A DNA stretch of 64,000 bases from Fusibacter sp963666805 (GTDB taxonomy: Bacteria > Bacillota > Clostridia > Peptostreptococcales > Acidaminobacteraceae): the NCBI GenBank assembly GCA_963666805.2, contig CAXXWR010000007.1, positions 744,001 through 808,000 of the forward strand. The letters are read 5' to 3'. The notes below the pieces were generated by a model that was given only the letters and a program-made list of their open reading frames with translations, was not told where the DNA came from and ran no database searches. Position numbers and translations under genes: made by a program. Position 1 is the first letter of the stretch, and every line of letters starts with the position of its first letter. This document shows positions 17,510 to 25,473 of the stretch, in pieces.

Positions 17510-18709
17510 CTATTTTCTCAACCTTGGATCCAATGCATCTCTTAAACCATCACCTAAGAAGTTAAAGGCGAGTACTGTTATCGAAATAAAAATAGACGGT
17601 AACATTAATTGATAGGCATAAGATCTCAGTCCAGGAACTGCATCATTTGCAAGTGTCCCCCATGAAGCCATTGGTGCATTAACACCGAGTCCAATGAAAC
17701 TTAAAAAAGCTTCTGTAAAGATGGCACTTGGAATCATCATGGCAAGTGATACAATAATAGGTCCCAAAGCATTTGGAATAAGGTGTCTTACCATAATACG
17801 CCATGTACTAGCACCAACGGTTCTTGCTGCGAGCACAAATTCTTGTTCTTTAATACTGAGGATTTGCCCCCGTACAATACGTGCCATTCTTACCCAATAA
17901 ACAGAACCCAAAGCAATGATAATGGTTTTAAGACCCGAGCCGATTACAACCATTAACAAGATAACGTATAGCAAGAGGGGTACTGTAGCAATAACATCTA
18001 CAATACGCATCATAATATTATCAACGCGTCCTCCGATATAGCCTGAAATACCGCCATACATTACTCCTATAAAAAACTGAACTGCTGTTGCAACAAGTGC
18101 AATCAAGAGTGAAATTCTAGCACCGAGCACAAGTCTGGCAAACATGTCACGACCTAGACCATCCGTTCCTAATATATTGACTTTATTCCATACTTTTTTA
18201 TAAACATGATCAATATTTTTTCCATCTACCCGAAGTTCAAACTTCTTAGCATTAGGATCATCCGACTTAGCCGCTCTAGCAGCAAAACTATAATCGAGTA
18301 TAACTTCATGACCATTAATTTCGTATTTATTATTTTTTTTAATCATATCCTTATTAGCTGGTGGCAAGTCCAATTTTACAATTTCAGACCCATCTTCTGA
18401 CACTTGATAAAGAATATATTCATTATGGACATAAACATAAGTGCCATCACCAATGTCATAAAGTGCCAATCTTGGTGGTATATTCGTCATCGTTAAATCC
18501 ATTTCAGAGTAACTCCAACTTGTAAAGAAATTACCAAATATCGCATAGAGCGCCATTAATATGATCATCGCTAATCCAATCATAGAAAGGACATTTTGTC
18601 TAAGGCGTCTCCACGCATCTTGCCAGTAAGTTAAACTGGCGCGTGTTTGTTCCTTCATCACTTCTTTTTTAGGGAGCTTTTCCCATTTATTCGTCATATC
18701 CACTGCCAT
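17510..18709 (-). CDS. oppC: oligopeptide ABC transporter permease with an enlarged first loop
   Basis: Inner-membrane permease of the peptide importer. The C-terminal part is typical: LGTDGLGRDMFARL, then five membrane segments and the EAA loop (AARTVGASTWRIMVRHLIPN). The 399 residues are about 100 more than usual. The extra lies after the first membrane segment (about residues 75-165), predicted outside the cell, as a polar domain with many Lys/Asp residues (for example DLPPANKDMIKKNNKYEING). The ATG has AGGAGG upstream. The gene lies nine bases downstream of oppB. Confidence 0.94.
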   Translation of the reverse strand: MAVDMTNKWEKLPKKEVMKEQTRASLTYWQDAWRRLRQNVLSMIGLAMIILMALYAIFGNFFTSWSYSEMDLTMTNIPPRLALYDIGDGTYVYVHNEYILYQVSEDGSEIVKLDLPPANKDMIKKNNKYEINGHEVILDYSFAARAAKSDDPNAKKFELRVDGKNIDHVYKKVWNKVNILGTDGLGRDMFARLVLGARISLLIALVATAVQFFIGVMYGGISGYIGGRVDNIMMRIVDVIATVPLLLYVILLMVVIGSGLKTIIIALGSVYWVRMARIVRGQILSIKEQEFVLAARTVGASTWRIMVRHLIPNALGPIIVSLAMMIPSAIFTEAFLSFIGLGVNAPMASWGTLANDAVPGLRSYAYQLMLPSIFISITVLAFNFLGDGLRDALDPRLRK

Positions 18710-18718
18710 TTCAACCTC

Positions 18719-19639
18719 CTAATCGCCTAACTTAATTCTAGGATCAATAAACCCATATGCAATATCTACGACAAAAATCATAACAATTGCAAAGGCCGCA
18801 TAAAAAACAGTTGTCCCCATAATCATGGTATAGTCACGGTTTCCTACACTTTCAACAAATAATTTACCCATTCCAGGAATTGCAAAGATTTTTTCAATAA
18901 CAAATGAACCTGTAAGGATAGATGCAATAGTTGGCCCCATATAAGTGACAACAGGAATCAATGAATTTTTAAGTGCATGTTTGAAAATAACGCGTCCTTC
19001 AGATAGCCCTTTGGCTCTCGCTGTTCTAATATAGTCTTCTTGCATAACTTCTAAAAGACTTGAACGAGAGAGTCTTGCAACGAAAGCAAGTGAGAAACCA
19101 GCAAGTGCCAAACATGGTCCTACATACGATCGCCATTCTTCCAGACCATAGGCGGGCATGACTTTTAATTTCTCGGCAAAGACATATATAAACAAGGTTG
19201 CAATAACGAAACTTGGAACGGCTACACCTATAGTCGCCAGTATCGTTACAATATAATCTGGTAATTTGTTTTTATACAAGGCGGATATAACCCCTGCCGG
19301 CACACCTATAATGATAACAATTAATGCTGCAACGCCGCCTATTTTAGCGGATATTGGAAAACCTTCTTTAATTTTATCCCAAACCTCAACACCCGGTCTT
19401 GAGAAAGAAGGACCAAAATCTAAAACGACAACCCCTTTTAAATAGTCCACGTATTGTTTCCATAATGGATCATTTTGATGATACTTTTCATTTAATGCCT
19501 CTAATACTTTCTCAGGTAATTCCTTTTCTCTTGAAAACGGCCCCCCTGGAATAGCATGCATTAAGAAAAATGTAATGGTTATAACAAACCAAAGTGTAAC
19601 AACCATTGATACTAGCCTTTTTGCAACGTAATTGCCCAA
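18719..19639 (-). CDS. oppB: oligopeptide ABC transporter permease
   Basis: Inner-membrane permease, 306 residues with six membrane segments. The standard start MGNYVAKRLVSM and conserved HAIPGGPF are present. The EAA-loop motif YIRTARAKGLSEGRVIFKHA lies near residue 200. The start codon is TTG at 19639; AAAGGAG lies 11 bases upstream, a rather long spacing, and no better alternative keeps the family N-terminus. It is the first gene of oppBCDF. A possible promoter is at 19753-19782. Confidence 0.94.
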   Translation of the reverse strand: MGNYVAKRLVSMVVTLWFVITITFFLMHAIPGGPFSREKELPEKVLEALNEKYHQNDPLWKQYVDYLKGVVVLDFGPSFSRPGVEVWDKIKEGFPISAKIGGVAALIVIIIGVPAGVISALYKNKLPDYIVTILATIGVAVPSFVIATLFIYVFAEKLKVMPAYGLEEWRSYVGPCLALAGFSLAFVARLSRSSLLEVMQEDYIRTARAKGLSEGRVIFKHALKNSLIPVVTYMGPTIASILTGSFVIEKIFAIPGMGKLFVESVGNRDYTMIMGTTVFYAAFAIVMIFVVDIAYGFIDPRIKLGD

Positions 19640-20233
19640 AACTCCAACACTCCTTTCAACGTTTCAACTCACATTCTCTTTCCACAAATACTTTTTTCAC
19701 TAAACAACCACTATTTCTTCATAAACACCACTGTTTTTTTGCAATCTACATGAATATATATTGCATATTATTTTATTAACAAATAAAAACTTTTTGAATT
19801 AATTTGTTAACCAAGTGTATTTTATGTGAACAGAGTGTAAAAAAGAATTGAATTAATTTTATGTGTTTCTAAATATTTTACATGAATATGCTGTTTTTTA
19901 CAACGTTTTAGGACTTCTATTAATATGAATTATTCGTAACATTTATGACATATTTTACACAGGCTTTGACAAGGCTAGTATTTGTCCCATATAAAAAACT
20001 TTATATGTTTTCTAAATATTGCAATTCAGCCAACGAATCAAATTCATTTAATAGATTAATTACATATAAAACACAAACTTATGACTTAAAATCATTAATT
20101 TTTGATAAAAAATACAAATATTCTCGGCTAATATATTCATTATTGTTTGCATAATTAGACATTTTTTCTAAAAAAAATAGAAGACTTCAATGATTATTTG
20201 AAACAAAATCCGGATAATAATGCATCAAAAAAT
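19640..20233. other. AT-rich intergenic region upstream of oppB
   Basis: Nearly 600 bases without a convincing gene. A possible minus-strand promoter for opp reads TTGTTA (19777-19782), 18 bases, TATATT (19753-19758). An open frame at 19945-20154 has no ribosome binding site or family resemblance. Around 20175-20225 the plus strand reads like a gene tail (EDFNDYLKQNPDNNASKNKK), which may be the remnant of a lost gene. Confidence 0.5.
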
Positions 20234-20284
20234 AAAAAAAGTGAAAATTCTACTCTTGGAATAAGAGCGATTTTCACTTTTTTA
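20234..20284 (-). terminator. terminator downstream of ligA
   Basis: AAAGTGAAAA pairs with TTTTCACTTT, with an inner CTCTT/AAGAG stem. A and T runs lie on both sides, so it can act in either direction. It lies about 140 bases after the ligA stop. Confidence 0.85.
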
Positions 20285-20320
20285 GTCTATTATAATTGAT
20301 TTCAAACGATTATTCGTTCT

Positions 20321-20400
20321 ATTTTCGATACACATTGATAACCGTTGATATACGCTGATATATTTTGATAAAGATTGATACAGGTTGATAGATGTTAATC
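20321..20400. repeat. 10-bp-phased TGATA array after ligA
   Basis: Seven consecutive 10-base blocks from 20321 to 20390 all end in GATA, six of them in TGATA and most in TTGATA; an eighth block ends TTAATC. The four to five other bases of each block vary (TTCGATA, ATTGATA, GTTGATA, GCTGATA, TTTGATA, ATTGATA, GTTGATA). It lies between the ligA stop (20421) and the terminator. Read on the minus strand, the unit is TATCAANNNN. Confidence 0.85.
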
Positions 20401-20420
20401 GTTCATGCTATATTTCTATC

Positions 20421-22418
20421 CTATTCTTCCAATAAAGCTTTAAATTCAGCTTCCGTCAAGATGGGAACATTTAAAGTTCTAGCTTTTTCAGCTTTAGACC
20501 CTGCATTTTTACCTACAACTACATAATCTGTCTTTTTAGAAACGCTTGAGCTCGCCTTTGCACCATTATACTCAATCAGTGCCTTAATTTCTTCTCTTGT
20601 AAAAGTTTCAAGTGTCCCTGTCACGACAATCGTCTTATCTTTAATAGGTGATTCTGATACACTCTCTAGAGCTGAACGCGTATTCATCCCCATTTCAACC
20701 AATTGATTAAGGATGTCTTGATTTTCACTTTGATTAAAGTATGCCATAACCGCATCTGCCATTTTATCGCCTATTTCATCAACTGCTATTAATGCTTCTT
20801 TAGATGCGCCTCTAATAGCCTCTAAGGTCTTAAAATGCATGGCTAAGGTTTTAGCCGCTTTTGCGCCAATATGTGTAATACCCAGACCAGAAATCAGTTG
20901 GTACAAGTCATTGCTTTTCGATGCTTCTATCGCCTCTAACATATTCTGACAAGATTTTTCACCCATGCGCTCTAAAGCAAGAAGTTGACTTTTTTTATCT
21001 TTAAGCGTATAAAGATCTGCAATGTTCTCTATCAGTTGATTCTCAATTAACTGATCAATGACAGCAGCCCCCACACCATCTATATTCATCGCCGTACGCG
21101 ATACAAAATGAATCAATTTACGGCGCAATTTAGCTGGACACTCTGCATTGGTACATCTTAACGCCACTTCGCCTTCTTTACGCTCTGCCTGACTCCCGCA
21201 CACAGGACAATGGTCTGGCAACTCATAAGGGACTTCTTCTCCTGTTCGCTGGTCTGTTTTGACACTGACCACTGCAGGAATAACATCACCCGCCTTTTGA
21301 ATAAGAACAGTATCTCCAATCCGAATATCCTTCTCATTAATAAAGTCTTGATTGTGAAGTGTTGCTTTTGAAATCGTCGAACCTGCCAATTTAACAGGTT
21401 TAAAAATTGCCAGTGGTGTTAAAACACCCGTTCTTCCCACTTGGACTTGAATCGCTTCAATACTTGTTTCAGCAAGTTCAGCTGGGAACTTATAAGCAAT
21501 CGCCCATTTGGGGCTCTTAACCGTTGCCCCCAATTGCTGTCTATAGGGGTACTGATTGACTTTAACCACTAACCCATCAATTTCATACGTTAAGCCATGA
21601 CGGGTCTCAGTCATGCCAAGACAGTAGTCTACCACATCATCAATGGTATCAAATGCTCTAGGCATCACTGTTGTAAAACCCAATTCATGCAAGGTTTCAA
21701 ATGCATCAACCTGATTATCCAGTTGGATATTATCACCATGATTTAAAATATCAAAAACAAATATATCAAGAGGTCTTTGAGCTGCAATTTTAGAATCAAG
21801 TTGTCTCAACGACCCAGCTGCTGCATTCCTAGGATTTGCAAAGGCTTCCTTACCTTTTAAGGTTTGCATTTCATTGAGCTTAACAAAGCCCTTCTTAGAA
21901 ATATAGACTTCTCCCCGCACTTCTATATTTAAGGCTTGGGCTGTATTGAGTTTTAAGGGCACACTATAAATGGTCTTTGCATTTTCAGTGACATCTTCTC
22001 CTTCAATACCATTTCCTCGGGTTGCCGCTCTCACCAAGACACTGTTCTCATACTTCAGTGCCATGGTAAGACCATCTATTTTATATTCCACAACATAATT
22101 AAAGTCATTTCCTATCGCCTTTCTCACACGATCATCAAAGGCGCGTAAATCGGCCCCATTATAGGCATTATCCAGACTAAGTAATGGCTGTGTATGCAAA
22201 ACTTTATCAAATTGATCAAGCACCTTGCCACCTACACGTTTACTCGGACTCATTGGATCATCAAACTCTGGATAATCTAACTCAAGTGCCTTTAATTCAT
22301 TCATAGTCTGATCATAAACCGCATCGGGAACAGAGGGTTTATCATTCACATAATATTCTTGATTATATTGATCTAACTTTTGTCTTAACGCTATGATTTT
22401 TTCTTCAATAGGATTCAT
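20421..22418 (-). CDS. ligA: NAD-dependent DNA ligase
   Basis: Seals nicks during replication and repair using NAD+. The product is 665 residues with the full domain order. These are an adenylation domain with the KIDG lysine near residue 113 (VVEYKIDGLTM), an OB fold, a four-cysteine zinc finger (CPVCGS and CTNAEC) near 405-425, helix-hairpin-helix repeats (LGITHIGAKAAKTLA) and a C-terminal BRCT domain (KDKTIVVTGTLETFTREE). It is seven bases downstream of pcrA, in the usual Firmicute pcrA-ligA order. The 3' end is followed by an unusual phased repeat. Confidence 0.97.
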   Translation of the reverse strand: MNPIEEKIIALRQKLDQYNQEYYVNDKPSVPDAVYDQTMNELKALELDYPEFDDPMSPSKRVGGKVLDQFDKVLHTQPLLSLDNAYNGADLRAFDDRVRKAIGNDFNYVVEYKIDGLTMALKYENSVLVRAATRGNGIEGEDVTENAKTIYSVPLKLNTAQALNIEVRGEVYISKKGFVKLNEMQTLKGKEAFANPRNAAAGSLRQLDSKIAAQRPLDIFVFDILNHGDNIQLDNQVDAFETLHELGFTTVMPRAFDTIDDVVDYCLGMTETRHGLTYEIDGLVVKVNQYPYRQQLGATVKSPKWAIAYKFPAELAETSIEAIQVQVGRTGVLTPLAIFKPVKLAGSTISKATLHNQDFINEKDIRIGDTVLIQKAGDVIPAVVSVKTDQRTGEEVPYELPDHCPVCGSQAERKEGEVALRCTNAECPAKLRRKLIHFVSRTAMNIDGVGAAVIDQLIENQLIENIADLYTLKDKKSQLLALERMGEKSCQNMLEAIEASKSNDLYQLISGLGITHIGAKAAKTLAMHFKTLEAIRGASKEALIAVDEIGDKMADAVMAYFNQSENQDILNQLVEMGMNTRSALESVSESPIKDKTIVVTGTLETFTREEIKALIEYNGAKASSSVSKKTDYVVVGKNAGSKAEKARTLNVPILTEAEFKALLEE

Positions 22419-22425
22419 TTTAACC

Positions 22426-24663
22426 TCACGAAATTACTTTTAAATTAGCTACAGCCGGATCCAACTTCTTAATGCCTGCCGTATCAAAGGCGACAGTAAC
22501 ACTCATACCATCATTTGAAGCAGAAATAATCAATCCTTCGCCAAATATCTTATGTTTTACTTTAACACCCGCACTTAAAGGCTTAGTCCCTATTTTTTCA
22601 GATTCTGGCTTTTGGGTTTGAGGATGTTTAATGGCATCACTCATAAAAGAACGCGTTTTGGATTTAGGCTTAATGGCGAAGAAACTTTCATTTTTCGTTT
22701 CTTTTTCAGCATGTTTAATCAGTTCTTTAAGGGAACGATCGCCTTGATTCTCAAGTAAATTCTCATCCATCTCTTTTAAAAATTCACTTGGCATCCTCGC
22801 TTCAAAGCGTCCATATTGAGTTCTATTTTTAGCATGGGTCACATATAACCTGTCTTCTGCACGCGTAATTCCGACATAACACAGTCTACGTTCCTCTTCT
22901 AATTCTTCCGGATCATCTTTCGCCCTAAAAGATGGAAACAAATTGTCTTCAAGCCCTACTAAAAAGACGACAGGAAACTCCAATCCCTTTGATGCATGAA
23001 GCGTCATCAATAGGACACCTTCTTCTTCAGCGTTAATATTATCTTGATCACTTCTAAGTGACGTCTCTGCTAGAAAATCTCTTAAATTCGGTGATTCATT
23101 TCGTTTTTGAAATTCTTCAATAACCGATTTAAATTCGTAAAGGTTATCAATTCTACCATCCGCTTCAATTGTATTTTCTTTCTCATAAGTTTCAAGTATA
23201 TTAGATTCTCTTAGCAAGTCATCAAATATCTCCGAGACAGAAGCCGTGTCAATCTTTTCTTTCATGGCACTAATAATAGAAGCAAAATGAACAATTCCAT
23301 TTTTAGCTTTAGCTGACACCCCTTCAATTTCGTCTACACGAAAAGCCGCATCTAACAAACTCAATTCATGCTCATTGGCGAATACCTGCATTTTTTCAAT
23401 GGTTTTATCGCCGATGCTACGTTTAGGCTCATTAATCACACGCAAGAAACTAATATCGTCACTTCCATTCACCACCAATTTCATGTAAGCAAGAATATCT
23501 TTGATTTCTTTACGTTCGTAGAATTTTAAGCCGCCAACAACTTTATAAGACATGCTCTCAAGCACCAAAGCATCTTCAAGTGCCCTTGACTGAGCATTGG
23601 TTCTATACAAAATAGCAAAGTCACCATAAGAACGGTTTTCTTCTCTTATTAACTTTTGAATTCTTCTAATAATAAATTGCGCTTCATCACGTTCATCATA
23701 GGCCTGATAATAACCGATCTTTTCACCGGGTTCACGATCGGTCCAAAGCACCTTATCCCTTCTATGGGGATTATTTTTAATCACACTATTGGCAAGGTCT
23801 AATATATTCTTACTGGATCTATAATTTTGCTCAAGTTTAATAATTTGAGCCCCTTGAAAATCCTCTTCAAACTCCCTAATATTCCGAATATCTGCTCCAC
23901 GCCATTTATAGATAGATTGGTCTCCATCTCCTACCACAAATAAATTTCGGTGTCCTGCTGACAACATTCTTATTAAGGTATATTGGGCGCGGTTGGTATC
24001 TTGATACTCATCGACATGGATAAATCTAAATCGCTTTTGATAGTAGTGTAAAGCGTCCGGATTTTCTTTAAAGAGTTTAATGGCATTTAATAATAAATCA
24101 TCAAAATCCATGGCTTGATTTAGCTTTATCTTCTCTTGGTATTTATGATACACTTTGATGAACGTTTTTTCTTGAAAGTCACTTCCAAACGCCTTTTCAT
24201 AATCTGTAGGGCTCATCATATCATTTTTAGCCCCTGATATCTTAAATTGAAACTGTTTCAGCGGGAAACGCTTATCATCAACATTGAGTTCTTTGTAGAT
24301 GGTCTTTAACAAGGCTCTTTGATCGGTTGTATCATAAATAACAAAATCACTGTTATAACCAATTAAAGAAGCATCTCTCCTTAAAATTCTGACACAGATC
24401 GAGTGAAAAGTTCCCACCCACATCTGAGATGTCACTGGTCCAATCAGCGATTCTATACGTGTTTTCATTTCATTTGCAGCTTTATTGGTAAATGTAATCG
24501 CCATAATAGCCGAAGGAAAGACATCGTGTTCCTCTATTAAATGTGCTATCCTGTGTGTCAACACTCTCGTTTTGCCAGATCCCGCGCCTGCAATAACGAG
24601 AATAGGTCCTTGAACCTCTAAAACAGCACGATTCTGTGCAGGATTAAGTGTGCTTAAATCCAT
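22426..24663 (-). CDS. pcrA: ATP-dependent DNA helicase PcrA/UvrD
   Basis: Superfamily 1 3'-to-5' helicase for repair and plasmid/rolling-circle replication. The start is placed at ATG 24663 (MDLSTLNPAQ), since AAAGGGG lies six bases upstream; a longer frame would add 12 basic residues without a site. The product is 745 residues. Walker A GAGSGKT is at residues 26-32, with FTNKAANEMKTRI, the DEYQDTN motif, VGDGDQSIYKWRGA, LEQNYRSS, TLHASKGLEFPVVF and VGITRAEDRLYVTHA all present. The C-terminal tail carries the Tudor-like RNA-polymerase-interaction region of PcrA (AGVKVKHKIFGEGLI). It lies between yaaR and ligA. Confidence 0.97.
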   Translation of the reverse strand: MDLSTLNPAQNRAVLEVQGPILVIAGAGSGKTRVLTHRIAHLIEEHDVFPSAIMAITFTNKAANEMKTRIESLIGPVTSQMWVGTFHSICVRILRRDASLIGYNSDFVIYDTTDQRALLKTIYKELNVDDKRFPLKQFQFKISGAKNDMMSPTDYEKAFGSDFQEKTFIKVYHKYQEKIKLNQAMDFDDLLLNAIKLFKENPDALHYYQKRFRFIHVDEYQDTNRAQYTLIRMLSAGHRNLFVVGDGDQSIYKWRGADIRNIREFEEDFQGAQIIKLEQNYRSSKNILDLANSVIKNNPHRRDKVLWTDREPGEKIGYYQAYDERDEAQFIIRRIQKLIREENRSYGDFAILYRTNAQSRALEDALVLESMSYKVVGGLKFYERKEIKDILAYMKLVVNGSDDISFLRVINEPKRSIGDKTIEKMQVFANEHELSLLDAAFRVDEIEGVSAKAKNGIVHFASIISAMKEKIDTASVSEIFDDLLRESNILETYEKENTIEADGRIDNLYEFKSVIEEFQKRNESPNLRDFLAETSLRSDQDNINAEEEGVLLMTLHASKGLEFPVVFLVGLEDNLFPSFRAKDDPEELEEERRLCYVGITRAEDRLYVTHAKNRTQYGRFEARMPSEFLKEMDENLLENQGDRSLKELIKHAEKETKNESFFAIKPKSKTRSFMSDAIKHPQTQKPESEKIGTKPLSAGVKVKHKIFGEGLIISASNDGMSVTVAFDTAGIKKLDPAVANLKVIS

Positions 24664-24723
24664 TATTTTCCCCTTTCTGTACCCTACTCTCTTTAACACT
24701 TTATTTTGGTTTGATATGTCTCT

Positions 24724-25173
24724 CTATATCATCAAATTAACTAATAATCCCTGAATTTCACCTACGCGTTTTAAGACACTAATTTCTTTATGTTCACGCT
24801 TGAGTATTAAGTTTGTAAGTTCTACCAGCTTTGCATCTACTTCAGCAACTGTTCGCATGACTTTAGACCTTCCCGTTCTGGAAAAGCCCCTGCGCTCTCT
24901 GAGTTCAAACCCTTGATTAACCACTTCTTCAATAAAACTCTTAATTAAGGTCTTATAGGCATAAAGATTTTCTACCGTCCTATCCTCAATCAAGGCTTGT
25001 CCCTTTTTATCAATTTCATCTAAAGCCTTTTGAAGGGCTTCTTTCTGAGAATCATAGTCCTTATTGGCTAGAATTTCAGTAAAACTGATTTTAGGCATCA
25101 AATCCGGCTTTTTAGGAGTCACTTTATTCGATTTTTGACTGTTACTTGTTTTTGATGTTTTATTAACTTTCAT
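24724..25173 (-). CDS. yaaR: YaaR family protein (DUF327)
   Basis: A small helical protein of unknown function conserved in Firmicutes. The start is set at ATG 25173 (MKVNKTSKTS), with GAGG six bases upstream; a GTG four codons earlier is part of that site. The product is 149 residues with a basic Lys/Ser-rich N-terminus, then helices bearing ENLYAYKTLIKSFIEEVV and VMRTVAEVDAKLVELTN, typical of the family. It lies 60 bases upstream of pcrA in the same direction and downstream of a palindrome that overlaps a TATAAT box. Confidence 0.85.
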   Translation of the reverse strand: MKVNKTSKTSNSQKSNKVTPKKPDLMPKISFTEILANKDYDSQKEALQKALDEIDKKGQALIEDRTVENLYAYKTLIKSFIEEVVNQGFELRERRGFSRTGRSKVMRTVAEVDAKLVELTNLILKREHKEISVLKRVGEIQGLLVNLMI

Positions 25174-25188
25174 AGATAACCTCACAAA

Positions 25189-25225
25189 ATATCCACCCTT
25201 ATTATAACGTATTTAGGGTGGATAT
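25189..25225 (-). promoter_or_regulatory. palindrome overlapping a putative -10 box upstream of yaaR
   Basis: A perfect 11-base inverted repeat (ATATCCACCCT / AGGGTGGATAT) brackets 15 bases that include TATAAT on the minus strand. It lies 15 bases upstream of the yaaR start. The -35 region is poor. It could be an operator for yaaR-pcrA-ligA or a simple hairpin. Confidence 0.5.
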
Positions 25226-25239
25226 AAAATCTACATTTG

Positions 25240-25473
25240 CTATTTTTCTGTTTCCTCTTCTATAACTTGGCTAATAAGACCTACTATTTTAAATAATTGG
25301 GGCGGAATAGCATCTCTTATGTCCGTTTTTATCATATGTTTCACTTTTTCAGGCGACTGCTCTATAGGAATCTTCTTTTCATTAGCATAATCTACTAATT
25401 GTTCCGCATATTTTTCTAAATCACCCGAGCCTTGAAAATCATCATATTTTTCATATAAATCGACTTTTTTCAT
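25240..25473 (-). CDS. FlhB C-terminal-like protein (YlqH type)
   Basis: A 77-residue protein resembling the cytoplasmic C-terminal domain of the flagellar export gate FlhB, without membrane segments. The region YAEQLVDYANEKKIPIEQ, with later AIPPQLFKIVGLI, follows the FlhB-C pattern in which an autonomous small homologue (B. subtilis YlqH) accompanies a FliK-like gene. The start overlaps the stop of the FliK-like gene by ATGA, indicating coupled translation. Its role in substrate switching of the flagellar export apparatus is inference from this pairing. Confidence 0.8.
   Translation of the reverse strand: MKKVDLYEKYDDFQGSGDLEKYAEQLVDYANEKKIPIEQSPEKVKHMIKTDIRDAIPPQLFKIVGLISQVIEEETEK

Noticed and set aside
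19945..20154. 69-codon open frame on the plus strand
   Set aside because: AT-rich composition, no ribosome binding site and no recognisable domain; kept only as part of the intergenic description.
20321..20400. Possible CRISPR array
   Set aside because: The repeated part is only five to six bases with 10-base period; CRISPR repeats are 21-40 bases with longer spacers, and no cas genes are near.
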